A DNA stretch of 64,000 nucleotides from Papaver somniferum (GCF_003573695.1 NC_039359.1:79002783-79066782); one strand, 5' to 3'; counted from the stretch's first letter, positions 32,498 to 44,893 are shown. Notes: generated by a model not told the origin, from the letters alone. Translations and numbers: made by a program.

Positions 32498-33780
32498 TTA
32501 TACATCAGAGAAATCCCGGCATAATCCCACATGCAAATCATGACGTTGGGAAAGAAGAAGAAGAGGACCCTTTCGCATCTCCTTTCCCTAATCATGCATT
32601 TGTTTTCGTATTAACTTCTTAATTATTTTTAATATACTCTTGGAGTACTATCAAGGTAACATATGATGACCTTGCATAAATATTAATTAGATTTCTCGTA
32701 TGGACTTTGTTCGTATGCAATTTTTTTTTAATCCACATCACTTTTGTGGAGGGCGGAGGGGTAGCATTTTACAATTGTTTATTTTCAAATTGTTTTTGAA
32801 TGAAAATTAAAGCCTTTAGTTAGTAATTTATGCCACTATTCCTAGGGCATGTTGTTGTTAGTAGATTTCCAGTTCACTAAGCACTAGTTTACCGCACACT
32901 GGTTTCACTGTTTGTTTAGTCCAATCCATACGGTACATTTTACGCTACTATACTGCAAATCTCGTGGTCTGCGGTACTAGCTTGTATTCCCAAGCTTTGG
33001 CAACGTCGTATCAGTTCCTCAGTATGAGATTACCGTCTGTATTTGCCTGATGTTATTCTTATGTTAGGATATTCGTCCTATGATAGGACCGAAAGCGAGG
33101 TGTATATATCAAAAATCTAATATTCCACAAAAGTTCAATTCTTTCACTCAGTAACCGATTGGGGAGGAGGATCTATAGTAAGTTAGGAGAGTACCGTCCT
33201 GGATACCGCCAATAGGGTTGAGTAAACCGTGGATTACAACTCAAAAGTGATATGTACCTTTTTATTCAGAGAAATGGCATGCACTGTAGATCATATATAG
33301 AACAAGTTAAGAAATGATGATCAATAATAGTATAGTAAAATGGTGACCAGTTCTGTTGTGCGATGGTTTTTGTTTTGTATTGCATGGACAGTCGACAGTG
33401 GGGGTAGGTTTTGATGAATTATTCACTTTTTGTTTCCTTTTCCAGATCATAGCCTCTCCTGACGAGAGGGAAAGTGAAATCAAGTGATACTATTCTACTA
33501 CTATATTTGATTTACTGGGTAATTAAACAAGTACTGTGCACGTGCGCTGGGGCTTCATCCAGCTAGTTGTCCAAATGATAAACAAAAAAATAAAATAAAA
33601 AACCGGCAACACCGAAACATCGCAGATTCATCGTCGCCCGATGTTTCTGTTGTAGTAGATGGATTGACTTGGAGTTAGATAATCACGGGTTTCAGTTCAG
33701 GAAGTCAGGAACTGGGAACTTTAAAGTCCAAGTTGAAACCAACTTTACTTATAAAGTGGATCAAGATGATCTAGGAGGTG

Positions 33781-34028
33781 CTGCTGCTGCTGCTGGATAC
33801 TAAGATATTGTCTCCCGCTCTCCAAGGAGCGAGTGTCTCACTGTGTACCCTTTGACTCAACGCATCAGTTTTCTTAGTATCCAAGGCATATAAGTCATGG
33901 ACATAAAAGCTAATATCATGCGTAAAATGAACTAAATAATGTAATGGTTTATTTTTTCACAAAATTGGTCAAAAAGACCAAAACACAAAATTCCTGGGTC
34001 GTATAGATTCTTAGCTTTTGATACTATT
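33781..34028. other. No gene seen
   Basis: Short spacer between duplication copy B and the Mutator-like element. Confidence 0.4.
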
Positions 34029-34159
34029 TACATAGCCAAAAATCAGAAATATTCTGTTTATATGGCCTATTTGGATATTTGGCCAGGAAAATTAAAAAAA
34101 AATGTCTCTTAACTAAAATACCCCCTAACCTTTTAAACCCTTCTTTTCAAAGAGAATTT

Positions 34160-34406
34160 ATTTCTCTTCCCTTCCCGCAGAGCTCTGCAGAACCTCCTCT
34201 TCCCTTCCCACAGAGCTCTGCAGAACCTCCTTCTCAAGTGACGGATAATCTTGTCCTTCTCAGCTAGTTCATTCTTCAACTTGGAAACATCATCTTCATC
34301 TGTGTTTTCTTCTTCATCACCAAACAAGAGCTCTGCAGAACCTCCTCTTCCCTTCCCGCAGAGCTCTGCAGAACCTCCTCTTCCCTTCCCACAGAGCTCT
34401 GCAGAA
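34160..34406. repeat. 33-bp tandem repeat interrupted by a 95-bp copy of the ULP1-like gene
   Basis: Units of GCAGAGCTCTGCAGAACC plus TCCTCTTCCCTTCCC occur at 34177-34230 and again at 34327-34406. Between them, 34234-34328 is identical, as far as I can compare, to 40258-40352, part of the coiled-coil exon of the gene on the opposite strand. Confidence 0.88.
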
Positions 34407-34940
34407 ATCGGCAATTCAGAGCTCGTTTTTTTTTCTTCAGATCTCGTTTATCAATCATGATGATTAGCGATTGTTTAATACGTTTGTAGAATCCAAGTTT
34501 CATCTAATCGAAGTTTCGTCAATTGGAGTTTCATCTAATCGATGTTTCTGAGTTAGTTTTGAAGCAATTGAAGTTTCTATAATAGCGTCGAATCGGTAAG
34601 TTTCAATTTGTCCAATTGAAGTTTCTCTGTCGATTTTGAAGCAATTTTTAGTTGTTGATGATTAATTTTTGATTTTAGTTGTTGATTTTGAATATCCAGG
34701 GTTTAGTTGATTATGTGACTGGTAAATTTTTCAATTTGTCCATTATTTGGGTTTGTCTCGAATCATGTTTTCTAGGGTTTAGTAATCTGATTTTCAATGC
34801 AATATACACAGATGTGAATTTTGTGTGTTCAATTGTGATGTGAACTGAATTAGTATGTACTGCTGCTAATTTGTTTACATATTATCAATTGAATACATCC
34901 AGATTCAGAAGATTTGTTTTTATATATATTCCTTTTGAAG

Positions 34941-37641
34941 ATGGATCGTCATTTTCTCTGTGTGGTTATCCGGGGTACCGATGCGTGTCCATACCAAGTT
35001 ACTACGAAGTCAACAGTTGATGAGTTGAAGGCGCATGTCTGTTCTTATTGGAATATCATTTTACCGGACTCAATTCAGTTTGTATTTGACTATGAGGGGA
35101 GAAGCAATGTTGTTGACAGTGATGTGAAGCTATGTTCTTTCTTGTCATTGTGTATTGTTAACTAGTTGTCTTTCTTGGAGCTTCGTTTATTTGAACGCGT
35201 TCCTCCTCGTGCTCCTGATTTTGTTCGTGAACCTACTACGAGCGAGTTTCGTTTAGCACCAGACCCTAGCAGAGATCAGTTGGTTAATCCTTGTCATCTT
35301 CCGAGCAGCAGTAGAATGAGCGAGTTTAGTTTAGCACCAGACCCTAGCAGAGCTCAGTTGGTTAATCCTTGTCATCTTCCGAGCAGCAGTAGAATGAGCG
35401 AGTTTCGTTTAGCACCAGACCCTAGCAGAGCTCAGTTGGTTAATCCTTGTCATATTCCGAGCAGCAGTAGAATGAGCGAGTTTCTTTTAGCACCAGACCC
35501 TAGCAGAGCTCAGTTGGTTAATCCTTGTCATATTCCGAGCAGCATTAAAGTTACTCCTACATCTACAATGACGGAGTTTCTTTTAGCTCAGTCACCTATT
35601 CCTTCCTCTCAAGAGCTTGTTTCTTCTCAAGATATCCCCATGTCTCAAGAACGTACATACAATGGAAAGTTGGCAATTAAAAGATCTTGCAAGGCGGCTG
35701 AATGGGAGTTTATTATAAAAGGTGTTGGTCAAGATTTTTATGGAGGACGAGATGAAGCTCGTCTAGTTGTTGAGAAATATAACCATTTTTTTGGTCGCAG
35801 GGTGAGAGTCGTCAAGAGCAATCCAGAACGATATACGGTGGAATGTTATTACAAGGAGAAATTGGAATGCGACTGGATATTCCATGCAGCTCCCAAGACT
35901 TCCAATGTGAAGGGTCACTTATTCCTCAAGGCCTATAACGGGGAACATAAATGTTGTGCTGGTTATAGCGATGGAACAAAGGCTGATCTGGTTACGCGCG
36001 AACTTATCAAGAGTTTGATATTTGAGAAGATTGAACATAATCCCAACAAGAAAGCCAGGGATATTGTTAGAGAACTCAAAAGTGATTATGGGTTGGAAGT
36101 GAGCTACGATCAGGCGCATGCCGGGAAAGAATTATGTTTCAAGGAATTGTATGGCGAGGACATTAAATCATACACTGACTTGAGATGGTGGTGTGAAGCC
36201 GTGAAGAAACACGATCCAGGTAGTAGGGATGATTTAGTTGTTGAAGGTGGCAAGTTTAAGAGTTTGTTCTTAGCCTTCGATGCTTGCATCTCTGGTTTCG
36301 AATATTGTCGCCCGGTACTGTTCTTGGATGCAGCTTTCCTAACTGGAAAATTTAGGGGTTGTCTTATGGCGGCTACCGGGAAGAATGCGAATAATGGTAC
36401 GTCTTCTTTTATTTTTGATGTCATAAAAAAGAATTTATGTCAGATTATCACTGGATGAAACCGGTTTCATCCTTAACTGGTGAAGTCAGACTAGAGAATG
36501 AAACTAGTTTCATTCTGTACAATAGCAGTTTCAGTCAGTTTGATATGATTTTTTCTTTTTGTGTTTGTTTTGTTTCTGTAGGAATATTTCCTCTGGCATA
36601 TGGTATCGTATCAGCTGAAACTGTTGAGAATTGGCATTGGTTCTTGAAGAAACTAGAATCTATCTTGGGTCCTCGTGTACTAACTTTTATTTCGGATCGC
36701 CATGAGGGTTTGATCCAAGGGATTCGTGATGTTTTCCCAACTTTCTATCATGCTTGGTGTTACCAGCATTTGAAGAATAATGTCCGCAGTAAGACCAACA
36801 AGAAAAAGGGAGAGCATTGTGTTGTGATGGGTTTGTTCAAAGAATGTTTCTATTCATCGACTCATGAAGGCTTTGATCAGGGTATGCAAAAGTTGAAGGA
36901 TATGGGATGTGATGGTCTTCACAAATTCTTGAGTGAGATTCCAGTGGAATGTTGGTCCAATGCACATTGTCTGGGCTGTCGTTACGGCGACATGTGTTCA
37001 AACATTGCAGAGTCCTTTAACTCTTGGATCAAGGAAGCAAAAGGTATGCCTATTGCAACACTTGTTAACTTGATCAGACTTAAAATTATGGAACAAATGA
37101 GTACAAGGAAGAGGAAGGGGGTGACGTATAAAGGATTCATTTGTCTCAGGCTAGAGAAAAAAGTGTTGGCTTCCATTCGTGCTGGTGTCCAGTGGAGAAT
37201 AACCAAGTCTGGTGACATCGAGTGGGAAGTTTTTGATGGAAAGCACACACATGCTGTTAATATTCCGAAGTTTCAGTGCAGCTGTAGGGTTTGGTTTACT
37301 GAGCAGTCCCTTGTGATCACGCTATTGCGTGTATGCATTCAAATAACATCAATGTTTACGAGTACATTAATCCGTATTTCAGCATTGCTAGCTTCCGTGC
37401 TTCGTATGATCGTCCTATCAAGCCCATTCCTGATTACGACAAGCCTATTGATGTTGCTACTGGAGATCTCGTGAACCCACCAACTGTCGTAGGAAAATAA
37501 CATGGTAGGCCGAAGAAGAAGCGGATTCCTAACACAGGTAGTGCAAGTTTCAAGAGACCAATTACGTGCGGTAACTTCCATACTCAGGCACATCATAACA
37601 AGACGACGTGTCCTCATCCTCCTGCGAAAAAGCAACGTTAA
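34941..37641 (+). pseudogene. mudrA-type (MULE) transposase, broken
   Basis: ATG at 34941 starts a PB1-like N terminus (MDRHFLCVVIRG). A TAG at 35163-35165 interrupts the frame, which then continues through a 26-aa tandem repeat. Next come the DNA-binding part (DEARLVVEKYNHFFGRRVRVVK), the AHAGKELC motif and the DDE core: Asp in FLDAAFLTG, a GT-AG intron (36397-36581), Asp in TFISDRHEGLI and Glu in SNIAESFNSWIKEAK. The SWIM zinc finger starts CSCRVW, but a frameshift near 37300 precedes its C-D-H half. An in-frame TAA follows just before the basic HGRPKKKR tail and a CX...HNKTTC knuckle. The protein cannot be made in full; three breaks suggest an old copy. Confidence 0.88.
35238..35549 (+). 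repeat. 78-bp in-frame tandem repeat in the transposase gene
   Basis: Four consecutive units (starting at 35238, 35316, 35394 and 35472) encode SEFRLAPDPSRAQLVNPCH plus LPSSSR with few changes. The exact 78-bp period keeps the reading frame. It lies between the N-terminal PB1-like part and the DNA-binding part, a linker region. Confidence 0.93.
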
Positions 37642-37984
37642 GTACCTGCTTAAGAACATCTCCAGCCTTCATTTCTTTTGTGCAGCTTTTTACCATGATA
37701 TCTTTTATTATCTTTTTACCATGATATTTTTATTAGTTTGTTCTTCTCTGCAGCCTCTTGTTGCACATTTAAGATTCATTTACCTTGAATTATATTTTCG
37801 CAACTAGTATTTACCTTGGATTGTTTCTTTTGTTCATAAAAATATATCTTATGGAATTATTTTTTCAAGTATTTCTCTTCATTTTTATAGTATATATCTT
37901 TTAGTCTTATGTTGATTGTTTAATTGTACATTCCCTTCAGTTTTTCACTGTAAAATTTGAATGTTTGCGAAGATTCAAATTTAA

Positions 37985-38240
37985 TTGTATAGGATGTAAC
38001 CAGTTTCATCCTGCCTATTCTGGAAAAAATGAGATTTTTGGCCAGGATGAAACTGGATTTCATCCATCACATATGGACAGAAAAAACTATTTTTTGTCAA
38101 CCTGCACACTCTGAAAACAGTTTTTATACAGGCTTTGATGTAACCAGTTTCATCCAAACCTGGTTACAATCTGACAAAAAAATTGAAGTTTTATACAGGC
38201 TAGGATGTAACCAGTTTCATCCAAGCCTGGTTACATTTTC
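37985..38240. repeat. GGATGNAACCAGTTTCATCC word array, main cluster
   Basis: Several near-palindromic 19-20-bp words such as GGATGTAACCAGTTTCATCC. More copies lie in the transposase intron (36453-36472), at 39080-39290, 40425-40615 and 41880-42500, all within the Mutator-like element and mostly outside its exons. Confidence 0.85.
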
Positions 38241-38459
38241 AACCTGCAAATTTAATCATTTCTGGATAACATATTCAAACACAACCATCATGAAATTGAA
38301 GTATAGGCATTTTTCAGTAAAAGAGTTCATATTTTAATTAAGACGAATCCACGGATCACAACTGTATGCGAAGACATAGTTCAAAAAAAAAAAAAAGTAC
38401 TACCAAATGAACTACATTAATAAAAAAATTCTAAACAACCTAAACACATCAAACAATCC

Positions 38460-41400
38460 AGCAGCTATTCTCATCAATTAGGATTTCATATGCCAGATTG
38501 ATTCGTCTTGTGCCCATCTCCTCTCCAATAGTATCTTTGCCTTCAAAGGAGTAACCGTCTGTCATTGCCCATTCCATGTAGTAGATAACATACATCATCG
38601 AATCATCACTGCAAGACAAATGAATATGTAATGTCAGTTTAACGATATGGAAAAAAAAATGTAATGTCGGTTCAAACTTCGTTTCAGTTTGTATGTTATA
38701 ATCTCAGTTCAAAGAGTTAACGACCTACCTTTCGCACTGTTGTGGACAATCTGATTGAACGACGACATCAACGTCATCCATACTAGTACTTTGAATTTGA
38801 ACTTGAAAGAGATGATTTATTCTTTCCGCCATCATTTGAGCTTCTTTTAAATAGTTTGAAGAACCTAGGCGAGAATTGTAGTGTGTCCAAGTTCTTCCAA
38901 GGATGTCAAGGTGAAGCAATGTGAAATGTTCTTTCTCATTCAGCATTGGGATGAACAAGTGTTGCGTTTCGACATCAATCTTTTGCAGTTCAGCATTTAT
39001 CATTTTTGCAGCGTCCAACTCATCTCCCGCAATGACATCAGCCTGAATACAAATTTGAATCAAAACCAGTTAATCCATATTTTTTAAATGGATGAAACTC
39101 AATTACATCCTGTCATTAATGCTAGATGAAAACCAGTTTCTGCAGGTATCATATGAAACCCAGTTACATCCTATATATAATAGCTAGATGAAACTCAGTT
39201 TTATCCTACACTAGTGAGAGAATTATATTTCAAGCAACAGATGCAAGCCAGGTACATCCTACACTAACTTAAAAGTTATATGAAAACAAATTGCAGACCT
39301 AAGTTCATTTATTTTAAAATGTAGTATTCAAAATGTTTACCCATGCAAGCGCGCTGAGAAAGATTGACTTGGAGTATCCTTTGGTATCACCGCCATATTG
39401 AAACAATTGTCTCCATTTTTCGATTTTAAACTCCAAAATAGTGTTCACCAATGGATGATTGAAAACAAGTTGCTGGATGTGTTCTCCACTGATACATACA
39501 CCTCCATTGGACTCCAAATTAAACGCAGTCGCTGCATTTAAACAAGTTCATATAATTTAGTATAAACTTAGCAGTACTTTTACATAAATAAGAAAAGTAG
39601 AATGAAAAAAACAACAACAAAAGAATGCGGATACATACCTTACTTTTCCAGTTACAAAGTACTCCTTTATTAACTTCTCTTCAGCTTGTCTTATTCCGCT
39701 CATCGAGTAATTTTTCCACAGCTTGTTGTTCCTTGTTAACTTCCTCAACTTATTGTCCTTCTGCTTCTTCTCTGCACGCTCATCATCATCTGATACAAAC
39801 TTGTTATTTCTAGCCCTTTTATATACGTTCTTCACTTTATTCTCAAGCGATCCAATAACTGCCAGAGGTTCTGCTGCGACAATTTCTTCTTGGTTGATTT
39901 CTGATGTAGGAACTGGTGCTAGAGGTTCTGCTCTAGGAACTGGTGTTATAGGTTCTGCTTCGGGAATATTGCCATCTTCCTCCACAGGTTTGTTCATCTC
40001 TTTAGTGATGTCGTCTTTAGGAACATCCTCCTCCACAGGTTTATTCATCTCTTGAGTGATGTTAAGGTTGAAATAGTCTTCAGGTGTGGTGTAAAGAACA
40101 ATCTCTTGAGAGGAAGCTTGTTGAGTTCCCGGTTGAGGCTTGAGTTGCGCTTTCAAGGCTTCCACTTCACTTTGCAAGTCTGAGATTGTCTTATCCTTTG
40201 CTTCGGACTGAGCCTCCTTTGCTTCCAATTCTGTATTCCTTGCTTCCAACTCGTCATTCAAGTGACGGATAATCTTGTCCTTCTCAGCTAGTTCATTCTT
40301 CAACTTGGAAACATCATCTTCATCTGTGTTTTCTTCTTCATCACCAAACAAGCATAGTTGTTTCTCCTCTTGACTCCAACTACCAACAAAGTCAACAACC
40401 TGCAAACACATAAAATTTATCATAACACATGATGTAACTGGGTTTCATCCACTAATAACACAGGATGAAACTTGGTAGATAATGGGTTTCATCATTTTAT
40501 AACATAAGATGTAACTGGTTTCATCCAGTTATAATAGGGGATAAAATTTTAAAAATGAATCTAAACAACATCAACACAAGATGTAACTGGATTCATCCAG
40601 TTATAATAACAACAAGATTTTTACCTCACTGCTTGAAAGAGTTTCAAGCTTCCCCTCAATTTCGCAAGATACTTTATACAAGTCCCATCTTGCAAACCTT
40701 GGCCATAAATCACTGTTGTCTTTTCTGTTAATGCCTTTCATTTGCTCAAAAATCTATAACTGCAAAAACAAAAATATATTCAAAATATAATATATAAGAT
40801 GTTACTCACTGCATGATACATTTAACGTAAGAAAAAATATATTCAAAAGATAGAAGACGATACTCACCAGCAAATAGAAGCTGCAACCATTGATAGAGTA
40901 TGGTGTCTCGTATACAGCTTTAACACTTTGCATTAAATGCTCGTGAATGAGATCGGGCCAAGATACTTTGTTAATGGTGTCGATTGACTGTAGGCAGTTC
41001 AAATACTTGTAGTGGACATACATACCTCCAGTGTTTATGAAGAATATTGTACAGAACATGAACAACAACAAAAGTTTCGCCAAGTCTTCTTCTGTTCCTT
41101 CTTCATCCATAGCAGTATGTATTCCTTCGACAATGTATTTTCTTATCCAACTTGTCCCCAGTATTCTTCTCTTTCCTTTTCTTCTATTTGGCTCCAGCCT
41201 TCTTCTTTTCATCTTTCTTTTTCTCCTCTTCATCCCTTCTCTTTGGCTCAAGAAAGTACTTTTTGTAAAATTCAGAAGTTTTCAAACTTGGGTCTTCTTT
41301 TGGTCCATAAAGTTTCTTATCTTGTTCACTCATACATATTCTCTGCATTTTGAAAACAACAACAAGATGATTTGCATCGGTCTTGAAAACTTGATCACCA

Positions 41401-41772
41401 ATCTTGAATGCCAACTCTTTCGGGTCAAAATTTCTTATGATGAACTCTAACGCCCTTGGAGCTTTGCTACATTCAGCCTTGCCCACCTTACCTTGTTTGA
41501 TAGCCTCAATAAAGTTCCAGAATTTAGTCTTCCTTAACACAACCTCTTGTGCTTCAGTAAATACCAGTTTTTCCAGCACTTCAACTGTCGGTTTCAGGTT
41601 TGATCGGAACGTTTTCTTCCCTTCCTTTTTCTCTAACTTGTCTTCATCCATTTCGGCATCCACAAGTTCCATATCCCCTGTGCTAGACTCTCCGCCCACT
41701 TTCACATCATGCTTATTCTTGGACGTAATTTCAGCAACAACACTCTTCTTACTTTTCTTGCTACCGCTTCCT
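38460..41772 (-). pseudogene. ULP1-protease-like (C48-type) transposon gene, several breaks
   Basis: Minus-strand exons in order: 41772-41190 (KKSKK, acidic, then a FWNFIEAIKQGKVGKAE...NHLVVVFKMQR domain); about 41250-40870 in another frame (IRKYIVEGIHTAMDEEGTEEDL, SIDTINKVSWPDLIHEHL); about 40740-40625 (with a stop near its start); 40423-39640 (coiled coil, LEARNTELEAKEAQSEAKDK, and Pro/Glu-rich repeats); 39530-39330 (NGGVCISGEHIQQLV); 39045-38728; and 38612-38460. The last two hold the protease-like end: KEHFTLLHLDILGRTWTHYNS and CPQQCESDDSMMYVIYYMEW. The place normally D-C-G in ULP1 enzymes reads D-S-M, so the nucleophile Cys seems absent. It would act on SUMO-like substrates if active, but probably is not. 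Confidence 0.7.
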
Positions 41773-43195
41773 GCAACAATTTGGATGAAACCAAGTTTCA
41801 GCAGGTTTCAGAATAACTGATTTATGGCATGAAGCTAAAATAGGACCTAACTTTAATACAAATCTTCAAAAGTTAACTTTAAAAAGTAGCAAAATCCTGG
41901 ATGTATCTGATTTCATCCAGTCTTAGTCTGCTGAAACAACATACACTACAAACTAAACCTGGATGAAATCAGTTTCATAATAGTGTAAACCTGCTGAAAC
42001 AGTTGATATAACCAGATTCAAGCCAAGATGAAAACCAAATTACATCCAATCTCACTTCAAGCAATTTAACAATTAAAAACAATTAAATAACAAGATGTAA
42101 ACCCATTTAATCATTAATTTAATACCACCAACAAGTCATTTACATTCTAATTTAAAATTTGATGAAACCCAGTTTCAAACACCTGCTGAGCATCACTTCG
42201 TAGCCAGATGCAAACCCAATTTCGTTCAATCCATAACATAGATTTTCATACATCCCATTCACAACATACTAATAGTCTTATATTAACCGCAGATGTATCT
42301 TTAAACCTGAACGAAACTGGTTTCATCCAGTGTTAATCTGCTGGAAACAATATACACTACAGATTAACAAAAGATGAAACCAGTTAAATCCTGGTTTAAA
42401 CCCTGCTAAAACAAATCAGATACCCAGATCCAATTTCACTTCAACCAATTTCACAGTGAAACAAATCAGTTACATCCTGTTTTAAACTGGTTTAATACTT
42501 AATGAAACCAGATGCAAATTAAAACAACCAAAATGAAAATTAAAACAACCAATTCAAAAATTTAATCATGCAATTCTGAAATTAATAACAAAAAAGAGTT
42601 AGGGTTTGAAAACTTACGAGTTATAGGAGACGTTCTGTGGAAACTGATTGAAACACTAACTCTCCAAATACACTGAAACAGATCGATTGAAACCCTAAAA
42701 TCTCCCAATACACTGAAATTATTGAAACCCTAATTCACTGAAACCATTGTTGTAGAGTTAATTGTGTATTAGAGACGGAGGATGAAAACAGTTTCTAGTA
42801 TTGTTGATGGTGGATGAAACTGATTCCCCTCAATTTGTTGTGAGACAGTGGATGAAAACGATGAAATTGAAGAGAAGATGAAAACGATTTCTGGTAACTG
42901 GGTATGAAGATGAAGATGATGAAAACGATTTCTTGTGTGGGGATGAAGATGAAGGACGCTGGGGTGAAAACGTGGGGATGAAGGACGTTGTGGTTTTAGT
43001 GAAGAGAGAGGGAGATCGTGGGAGGTTTTGATGAAAACGTGGGGTTAGAACGGTTACAAAAGGGTAGTAATGTCTCTCCACACTAAAAAGATTTCATTGG
43101 CTATTTGACCCAGGCCAAATTCTAACTGTCCATTTGGCCCAGAAAAAGAGCCTTTTTGGCTATATGACCCATTTTCTGTATTTTGTTTTACAATA

Positions 43196-44893
43196 GAGGG
43201 ATTTCCTGTTTAGTCCACTAAACCCGACCCGGGTTAGTGGCTAGTCCAGCGGGATTAAACATTTATCCTTTAGTCCAAAAAGGTTTAAACATATGTAAAG
43301 TTACCAGGCTATCCTCACTCACGCTTTAACCGTTTCCTCCCACTACTTCCTTCTTTATTCTTCTCTACAACTTCTTCGTTCTTTCTTCTCGATCAACAAT
43401 ATTGAAAACTGCAAAATCAAAACAACAAAAATAAACTAAAATATGATTAGGTTTAGAGAAAAAATAATCAAAATGAAAAATCAAATTTTCAAACCAACCA
43501 AACAAACTGAAATGTTAAAAAGGAAATCATCAAACAGACAAACAAAAAAATCAAACAAACTCATCAAACTGTACATATTGATCAATAATACATATTGAAA
43601 AAAGATTGAAGAAAACCCTATTTTACTAAAACCATGGAGAAATTTACATTTGGTGAATCCTGGTAAAAACAAGATCGAAGAATACAAAGAATACACAAAT
43701 ACCACAGTAGAAGAAGAGAGTACAAAGAAAAATAAAGAGTAGAAGATCCAATTGTACATATTGATCAACAATACATATTGATATGTACCGAAGGAAAATA
43801 TGTATTGAAGGAAAAAGTATGATTCAACAGTACATATTGATCTAATAGTACATGTTGATATGTACTCATGGAAACCATGTACTGAGGGGAAAAGAGCACA
43901 AAAGAAAAAAAGAGTAGATGATCCAACACTACATATTGATATGTACTAAAGAAAAATACGTACCCAAAGAAAAAGAGTGGATGATCCAACAATACATATC
44001 CAATAATACATTTTCAGATGTACTGAACAAAAACGTGTATCAATGGAAAAGTATATGATTCAATAGTACATATTGATACAACAATACATATTAATATTTA
44101 CTCAAGGAAAATATGTACTGAAGAAAAAAAAAGTACAAAAGAAAAAAGAGTAGATGATCCAACAATACATGTTGATATGTACTGAAAGAAAATATGTATA
44201 AAAGGAAAATGTTGATGATTCAATATGTTCTGAATGAAAATATGTACAAAAAAAGAAAAACAATTGGGTTATTGTAGGATCGTACAAAATCTCCCAATCT
44301 TTTTTATACGAACCTAAAACCCAAAACAATTTGATCAAAGATAAAATTAACAAAAAATTGAAATCAAAACTAACCGGAGACGAAAGGAGTATTAATCTTC
44401 ACTTTAATAAACTAAATCATATCGTTTTGAATGGACTACCTTCGTTTTCAATGTTGAATAACAGATCCAGACGAGGAAATAGATTAAAAAGTTAAGAATC
44501 CCAATATTGATTAAATCCATATCTCTTTATTTTTTTTCTTCGCCGATCTATTAATGGAATGATATCTTGTTCTTCTTTGTTGTTCTTCTTCTTCAATTGA
44601 ATTATATCTTCTTCTTCTTCATGAATCTGCTCTCGGTCTTTTTCTTCTTAATCGATTCAGATCTGAAAAATAAAAATAATATGCTTGACGTGTTTTTATG
44701 TTAGGTATTGATTGGACGGAGGGACAATTACGACATTTATGAAATACACATAAAACACCTTGCACGTATGCTAGACGAGAGAATAAAAAATCTGGTCCAA
44801 AAGCATGTTTTTGGACCAACGAGTAATTGTTTTCTGATGATGGATTACACAGTAACCGATTCTTCCTATAGTGGATTAACTAGTAATTCCTAG
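43196..44893. mobile_element. Candidate non-autonomous element rich in TACATATTGATATGTAC words
   Basis: The ends, GGATTTCCTGTTTAGTCCAC and inverted GGAATTACTAGTTAATCCAC, match at about 16 of 20 positions, and both continue to a GTCCAAAAA-like word. Possible imperfect 9-bp TSD TTTACAATA / TTTACGACA. The interior (43560-44270) carries a dozen copies of ACATATTGATATGTAC-type words with ATGTACTGAAGG-like partners. No transposase. Confidence 0.5.

Larger units (their letters stand above)
31615..33780. repeat. Segmental duplication copy B
   Basis: Diverged second copy of the host segment at 14930-15312 plus 22600-23300, in the same orientation. It carries the Harbinger-family MITE at 31938-32497 and lacks the large Harbinger. 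At 32589-32591 there is one TAA where copy A has TAA-element-TAA. A short CTG run lies near 33780. Confidence 0.85.
34029..43170 (+). mobile_element. Mutator-like element with mudrA-type and ULP1-like genes (Kaonashi-like layout)
   Basis: The inner ends are inverted relatives: ACATAGCCAAAAA...GGCCTATTTGGATATTTGGCC at left, and CATATAGCCAAAAAGG...GGGCCAAATGG inverted at right. Between them are a mudrA-type transposase (+) and an opposite-strand gene with ULP1-protease similarity. ULP1-carrying Mutator elements are established in plants. Noncoding parts are filled with GGATGAAACC/GGTTTCATCC words. I could not find a clean 9-bp TSD, so the exact ends are uncertain by tens of bases. Confidence 0.75.

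Noticed and set aside
34133..34503. Minus-strand repetitive ORFs encoding coiled-coil-like protein
   Set aside because: They arise from the 33-bp tandem repeat and the pasted 95-bp exon fragment, not from a gene.
35166..36458. Transposase starting at 35166 as a separate gene
   Set aside because: It begins with TTG right after an in-frame TAG; the true start is ATG 34941 and the stop is a mutation.
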